A DNA stretch of 64,000 bases, taken from positions 80,091 to 144,090 of the forward strand of contig NZ_PJIM01000002.1 of the NCBI RefSeq assembly GCF_002929295.1, written 5' to 3'. Made by a program: the position numbers and the translations under genes. This stretch comes from Arthrobacter sp. SX1312 (lineage in GTDB: Bacteria; Actinomycetota; Actinomycetes; Actinomycetales; Micrococcaceae). Below are positions 60,354-64,000 of the stretch, in pieces. Positions within the stretch are counted from its first letter, which is position 1. Each line of letters starts with the position of its first letter. The notes under the pieces were generated by a model. It had not been told where the DNA came from, made no database searches, and saw nothing but the letters and a program-made list of their open reading frames with translations.

Positions 60354-61586
60354 ATGGAGAACCCACCCCGCGACCACGACCTCGTCATCTACGGAGCGAC
60401 CGGTTTCGTCGGCGAGCTGATCGCCGCCTACCTCGCGACGCACGCCCCGGCCGGCCTGCGGATCGGGCTCGCGGGCCGGTCGACGGCCAGGCTCGAAGCG
60501 GTCCGCTCGCGGCTGCCGGCCGCGGCGCACGCATGGCCCCTCATCGAAGCGGACTCAGGGGACACGGGCTCGATCACCGCCCTGGCCGAGCGCACCCGGG
60601 TGCTCTTCACCACCGTCGGCCCCTACGCGAAGTACGGGCTGCCGGTCGTCGAGGCCTGCGCGCGGGCGGGCACCCACTACGGCGACCTGACGGGCGAGGT
60701 CTCCTTCGTCCGGGAGGCGATCGACCGCTGCGACGCCCTGGCCCGGTCGAGCGGCGCCCGGATCGTGCACTCGTGCGGCTACGACTCCGTGCCGTCCGAT
60801 CTGGCGGTACTGCTGCTCCACCAGGCGGCAGAGGCCGACGGCGCCGGCGCCCTGACCGAGGTCCAGCTCGTCGCGACGGCCAAGGGCGGCATCAGCGGAG
60901 GCACCCTCGACTCGATGCGCGTGCAAGTCGACGGGATGCGGTCGAGCGCCGCGCTGCGGTCCCTCATCGCCGACCCCTATGCCCTCAGCCCGGACCGCGT
61001 GCGGGAGCCCGCGACGCCGCAGCCGGCGGACGCCGGTCCGGTGAGCCGCTCCGGCGACGGCCTCTGGACCGCGCCCTTCATCATGGCCGCCGCGAACACC
61101 CGGATCGTGCGCCGCAGCAACGCCCTGCAGGACTGGGCCTACGGCCGCTCCCTGCGGTACGGCGAGGTGATGGGCGTGGCCCGCGGCCCGGCGGGGGCGG
61201 TTATCGCCGGAGCGACGGCGCTCGGACTCGGCGTGTTCGCCGGTGCGATGACGTTCCCGGTGACCCGCCGCCTGCTCGACCGCGTGCTGCCGGCCCCGGG
61301 GACGGGCCCGAGTGCCGGCACACGGCGCAAGGGGTGGTTCCGCTCCCAGGTGACCGCCCTCACCGAGGGCGGTCACCGGTACCGGGCGGTCGCTGCCGGT
61401 CCCGGCGATCCGGGCTACGCCGCCACCGCCGTCATGGCGGGTGAGACGGCGCTGGCCCTGGCACTGGACGGCGACCGGCTCCCCCGGGTGAGCGGATCAC
61501 TGACGCCGGCCACCGCGCTCGGCGATGTGCTCGTGCAGCGGCTCCGTGCAGCCGGCCACACCTACGAGGTGGCCAGGCTGGCCTGA
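60354..61586 (+). CDS. Saccharopine dehydrogenase-like/trans-acting enoyl reductase family protein
   Basis: A 410-aa protein with an N-terminal NADP-binding Rossmann domain (HDLVIYGATGFVGELIAAYLA) and the characteristic VGPYAKYGLPVVEACARAGTHYGDLTGE segment. This form is seen in mycobacterial trans-acting enoyl reductase (Rv2953) relatives, which act in polyketide lipids, but those relatives include many of unknown role. A hydrophobic segment (AVIAGATALGLGVFAGAM) lies near residue 285. The start is ATG 60354, with a CAGACT element 6 bases upstream but no Shine-Dalgarno. It is convergent with the YdeI gene, 6 bases apart. Confidence 0.87.
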   Translation: MENPPRDHDLVIYGATGFVGELIAAYLATHAPAGLRIGLAGRSTARLEAVRSRLPAAAHAWPLIEADSGDTGSITALAERTRVLFTTVGPYAKYGLPVVEACARAGTHYGDLTGEVSFVREAIDRCDALARSSGARIVHSCGYDSVPSDLAVLLLHQAAEADGAGALTEVQLVATAKGGISGGTLDSMRVQVDGMRSSAALRSLIADPYALSPDRVREPATPQPADAGPVSRSGDGLWTAPFIMAAANTRIVRRSNALQDWAYGRSLRYGEVMGVARGPAGAVIAGATALGLGVFAGAMTFPVTRRLLDRVLPAPGTGPSAGTRRKGWFRSQVTALTEGGHRYRAVAAGPGDPGYAATAVMAGETALALALDGDRLPRVSGSLTPATALGDVLVQRLRAAGHTYEVARLA

Positions 61587-61592
61587 CCGGCG

Positions 61593-62195
61593 TCAGTCGC
61601 CGGCCGTCGAGCCCTTCCCCTGCGGGTAGAGCGTCTCCCCGCGCGCCAGCATGGCGACGAACTTCGTGATGTTGCGTTCCTTCGCCGCGTCCGTCTTCAA
61701 CTGGGACAGCCGGAAGATCATGGCGTAGCGGTTCTGCGAGGACAGGGTGCGGAAGGTGGCGAGCGCGGCGTCGTCGGCCTCGATCGCGGCGAGGAGTTCG
61801 GGCGGCATCTCGGCGTTCGCCGGTCCCGAGTAGGCCCGCTCCCACCGGCCGTCGGCCTGCGCGGCCGCCACCGCCCGCTCGCCCGCCTCCCGCATGCGGC
61901 CCTCGGCGCGGAGCCGCTCGATGTGACCCTGGTTGCGGACGGACCAGATGCTCCGCGGACCGCGCGGCGTGAAGCGCTGGAAGTAGCTGTGCTCGTCCCG
62001 GGACTTCGCCTGCCCGTCGATCCACCCGAAGCACAGCGCCTCGTCGAGCGCCTGCGCGTAGGTGAGCCGGGTCGTCGTCCCGCCCTTCTTGTGCTCGATG
62101 AGCCAGACCCCGGGCGAGGAGGCGTGGTTCTCCTCCAGCCAGGCCCGCCATGCGGGGGCGTCGGGCAGGAGGAGCTCGGGCAGTTCGGCCTTCAT
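61593..62195 (-). CDS. YdeI/OmpD-associated family protein
   Basis: A 200-aa protein. WRAWLEENHASSPGVWLIEHKK and LTYAQALDEALCFGWIDGQAKS are the YdeI signatures; WSVRNQGHIERL and the C-terminal FVAMLARGETL complete the family pattern. Members have been linked to stress and antimicrobial-peptide resistance but have no defined biochemical activity. ATG 62195 has TAGGGT 6 bases upstream (leaderless). It is divergent from the VOC gene. Confidence 0.88.
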   Translation of the reverse strand: MKAELPELLLPDAPAWRAWLEENHASSPGVWLIEHKKGGTTTRLTYAQALDEALCFGWIDGQAKSRDEHSYFQRFTPRGPRSIWSVRNQGHIERLRAEGRMREAGERAVAAAQADGRWERAYSGPANAEMPPELLAAIEADDAALATFRTLSSQNRYAMIFRLSQLKTDAAKERNITKFVAMLARGETLYPQGKGSTAGD

Positions 62196-62201
62196 GCGAT
62201 C

Positions 62202-62207
62202 ACCCTA
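62202..62207 (-). promoter_or_regulatory. -10 box TAGGGT, leaderless promoter of ydeI-like gene
   Basis: On the - strand TAGGGT is followed by 6 bases and ATG 62195. Confidence 0.55.
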
Positions 62208-62287
62208 GGACGACTTCGGTCATTGCGGAACCGGGGTGCTGGCATGCTGGACGGACCCGGACCTCACCCCGACCCGAAGGAGGACCG

Positions 62288-63001
62288 ATGCTCCGCGTCC
62301 GCCCCCTCGTCCATACGCCGGACCTTCCCGGTGCGGCCAGCTTCCTGCGGACACTCGGTCTCGCTCCGGCGCAGCACCCCGTGCCGACTGCCTCCTGCGC
62401 CGTGTTCGACGCCGGGAGCGGCCGCGTGGCCCTCCACGCCTGCACGCCGGGCAGTGAGGAGGACGGCACCGTGACCCTCGCCTTCGACGTCTCCGACGTA
62501 CGGGAGTTCGCGCGCCGGACCGCGGAGGCGGGCACCGCCGTCGGGCTCTCCGACGAGGGCCACGGCCTCGCCGCCCGCGTCACCGCGCCGGACGGGCTGT
62601 CCTTCCTCGCCGGCGTCGGGCCGCGCGAGACGGGTGCGCCGCCGTCGCCACTGGCGGTCCTCGCGCTCTGGCACACGCCCGACGTCGGACCGGCCGCGAA
62701 GGTGCTGGGAGACATCGGGGGGAAGCCCAGGACCAGCTCCGATGCCGGCACCTGGCACGACTTCCGGGCGAAGAACGGAGGCCTCGTCGCCGTGAGCGCC
62801 GGGCCGCGCACCGCTGTCGACCTGGCCTTCGAGTACGACGGCGATGTGCGGGGGATCCTCGCCGGCCTCGCCGCGGGTGGCCCCGAGGCCGTCGTCGTCG
62901 AGGGTGCGGACGGACGGTCGCTGCGCGTCCGCGCCCCCTGGGGTGCGGAGGTCCGGATCACCGAGTGGCAGCGGGATTCATCCGGCCGCACGGTGCACTG
63001 A
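62288..63001 (+). CDS. VOC (glyoxalase/bleomycin resistance) family protein
   Basis: A 237-aa protein made of two betaalphabetabetabeta halves: LRVRPLVHTPDLPGAASFLRTLG at the N-terminus and LAVLALWHTPDVGPAAKVL in the second half, which is the repeated VOC motif. The metal ligands are not all obvious, so a metal-independent binding role is possible. ATG 62288 has AAGGAGG 6 bases upstream, so the longer frame is rejected. No neighbour suggests a substrate. Confidence 0.85.
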   Translation: MLRVRPLVHTPDLPGAASFLRTLGLAPAQHPVPTASCAVFDAGSGRVALHACTPGSEEDGTVTLAFDVSDVREFARRTAEAGTAVGLSDEGHGLAARVTAPDGLSFLAGVGPRETGAPPSPLAVLALWHTPDVGPAAKVLGDIGGKPRTSSDAGTWHDFRAKNGGLVAVSAGPRTAVDLAFEYDGDVRGILAGLAAGGPEAVVVEGADGRSLRVRAPWGAEVRITEWQRDSSGRTVH

Positions 63002-63058
63002 CCGGGCGCCCCGCGGCGCATCACGAACGAGGGGTCACGTCCGCCGCGGTGAGCCCGC

Positions 63059-64000
63059 CTACCGCCCGAGTGCGGCCCCGAGCTGCGCGGTGTACAGCGT
63101 GGCGACCGCATTGTGCCCGTCCTGCGACAAGTGCACATCGTCCAGGTACTCGGCGTTGGCTGCGCTGGCGAGGCCCGCGACCGAGATGAAGGTGACGCCG
63201 TGCTGCGCGGCGTTCAGCGCCAGCACCTCGTCGATGTGACGGCGCTGGACGTGCGAATCATCGCTGCGGGACATGACTCCGTTGATCACGATCCTGCTGT
63301 TCGGGTACATCAGCTTCAACTTGGCCCAGAGGGCCGTGCTGTCGGCGATGACCTGTGCGTCCGACTTCCACGATGTCGCGTCGTTGCCGCCCATGGAGAC
63401 CAGCACCAGGCCCGGGGTGCCGCCAGGGAACGGCATCAAGCCGTTCCGGACCGCGGTCCAGCCGGTTCCACCGGCCCCGACACTGGCGGTCGAATAGCCC
63501 ATCCCCCCGAAGGCGAGGTGCGAGGCCTGATCGGAGAAGCCCATGGCGCGGGCACCCTGCTCGCTCCAGGAGTCACCGTCGAGCTGTGAATCGCCGTAGA
63601 GCACCACCGACGTCGCGGTGGCCTCGACGGAGGTGAAGGGGTAGACGGAGGACCCCGGGGGCGCGGCTGGCGGGGCGACTGCCGGCGCGCCCGTCGTGAT
63701 GATGCCTTTCTGGAACTGGGTGTAGGTCCCTGCCTCGTCCTTCCAGGTATCGCTCGTCGGCCAGCCGTACCTGCCGAAGTTGCTCTCCAGCGTGGTGAAG
63801 TGCCCGGTGTCGATGCTCCTCGCACCGGTTGTCGGGCCCCACACGATCATGCCCCCCTGGAAGCGTTGGTAGTACCCACCCTGCCAGGCGGTCTTGTTGC
63901 CGGTCGGCAGGCCGAGGAAGGATTGGGCGCCGCCCTTCTGCTCGTAGTAGGTCTGGATGCCACCGTTGGTGGTGGCGAAGACCTGGCCGCGGGACCAGAA
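63059..64000 (-). CDS. LGFP-repeat protein with SGNH/GDSL hydrolase domain (5' end outside window)
   Basis: The frame stays open to the right edge, so at least 314 residues are visible and the N-terminus with its presumed signal peptide is missing. The N-terminal visible part has LGFP-type repeats (QSFLGLPTGNKTAW, YYQRFQGGMIVWGP, NFGRYGWPTSDTW), cell-wall-binding units found in Actinobacteria. The C-terminal domain is an SGNH esterase: block I VVLYGDSQLDG, block III SMGGNDA, and block V DDVHLSQDGH. It may deacylate cell-wall glycans or act like mycolyl-type esterases. ATG 63850 is internal, not the start. Confidence 0.9.
   Translation of the reverse strand, partial: FWSRGQVFATTNGGIQTYYEQKGGAQSFLGLPTGNKTAWQGGYYQRFQGGMIVWGPTTGARSIDTGHFTTLESNFGRYGWPTSDTWKDEAGTYTQFQKGIITTGAPAVAPPAAPPGSSVYPFTSVEATATSVVLYGDSQLDGDSWSEQGARAMGFSDQASHLAFGGMGYSTASVGAGGTGWTAVRNGLMPFPGGTPGLVLVSMGGNDATSWKSDAQVIADSTALWAKLKLMYPNSRIVINGVMSRSDDSHVQRRHIDEVLALNAAQHGVTFISVAGLASAANAEYLDDVHLSQDGHNAVATLYTAQLGAALGR

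Noticed and set aside
1-64000. CRISPR array
   Set aside because: No regularly spaced direct repeats. The repetitive stretches seen are coding (Rhs repeats, Lys-Pro tract, TspO-like 21-bp units).

Overview
The window is about 70% G+C and reads as chromosome of a high-GC actinobacterium. A GTP-type PEP carboxykinase next to a PEP carboxylase, Crp/GlxR-like operator sequence, many GTG starts, leaderless promoters and an LGFP-repeat cell-wall protein fit Micrococcaceae (Arthrobacter-like). That placement is inferred from gene content, not from a marker search. About 41 protein genes and three tRNAs (Ser-GCT, Arg-ACG, Ser-CGA) are recognisable. There is no CRISPR array, prophage or insertion sequence.

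Layout. 0-8 kb: a secreted nuclease/5'-nucleotidase (cut by the left edge), a FAD/NAD(P)-binding protein and an S9 peptidase. 8-19.8 kb: housekeeping genes, namely a RecQ-type helicase with a phosphoribosyltransferase-like tail, phosphomannomutase, PckG, a disulfide-oxidoreductase-family flavoprotein, a SixA-type phosphatase, an orphan winged-helix regulator, Upp, TadA and a flavin/PLP-oxidase-fold stress protein. 19.9-39.1 kb: the accessory core, described below. 39-50 kb: a DJ-1/PfpI protein, RlmH, a DUF4232 lipoprotein, Lhr helicase, Nei glycosylase, a pseudouridine synthase, DedA and a TspO-like protein. 50-64 kb: PEP carboxylase, two DUF202 proteins, an ATP-grasp enzyme, a MurJ-like flippase, a short-chain dehydrogenase plus acyl-CoA dehydrogenase pair, a GH76 protein, a saccharopine-dehydrogenase-like reductase, YdeI, a VOC protein and an LGFP/SGNH hydrolase cut by the right edge.

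The most interesting part is 19.9-39.1 kb. On the + strand, four consecutive genes encode a 1035-aa lipoprotein rich in helical segments, a membrane-anchored periplasmic-binding-fold protein, an EssC-like FHA/FtsK three-ATPase translocase and a transmembrane Ser/Thr kinase. Divergent on the - strand are a WXG100 protein, a 1906-aa Rhs protein with a helical T7SS-substrate-like N-terminus, and two paralogous membrane proteins directly downstream of it. I read this as a compact, non-canonical type VII (EssC/WXG100) secretion locus carrying its own Rhs polymorphic toxin and candidate membrane immunity proteins. The base composition drops to about 55-58% G+C exactly where the Rhs core gives way to the variable tip, and stays low through the immunity candidates. 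This fits horizontal replacement of the tip/immunity cassette.

A second theme is gene-start architecture. At least a dozen genes have a TAnnnT -10 box six or seven bases before the start codon, which predicts leaderless mRNAs. Examples include upp and tadA, whose divergent -10 boxes overlap, and a 9-codon leader peptide coupled to a pseudouridine synthase.
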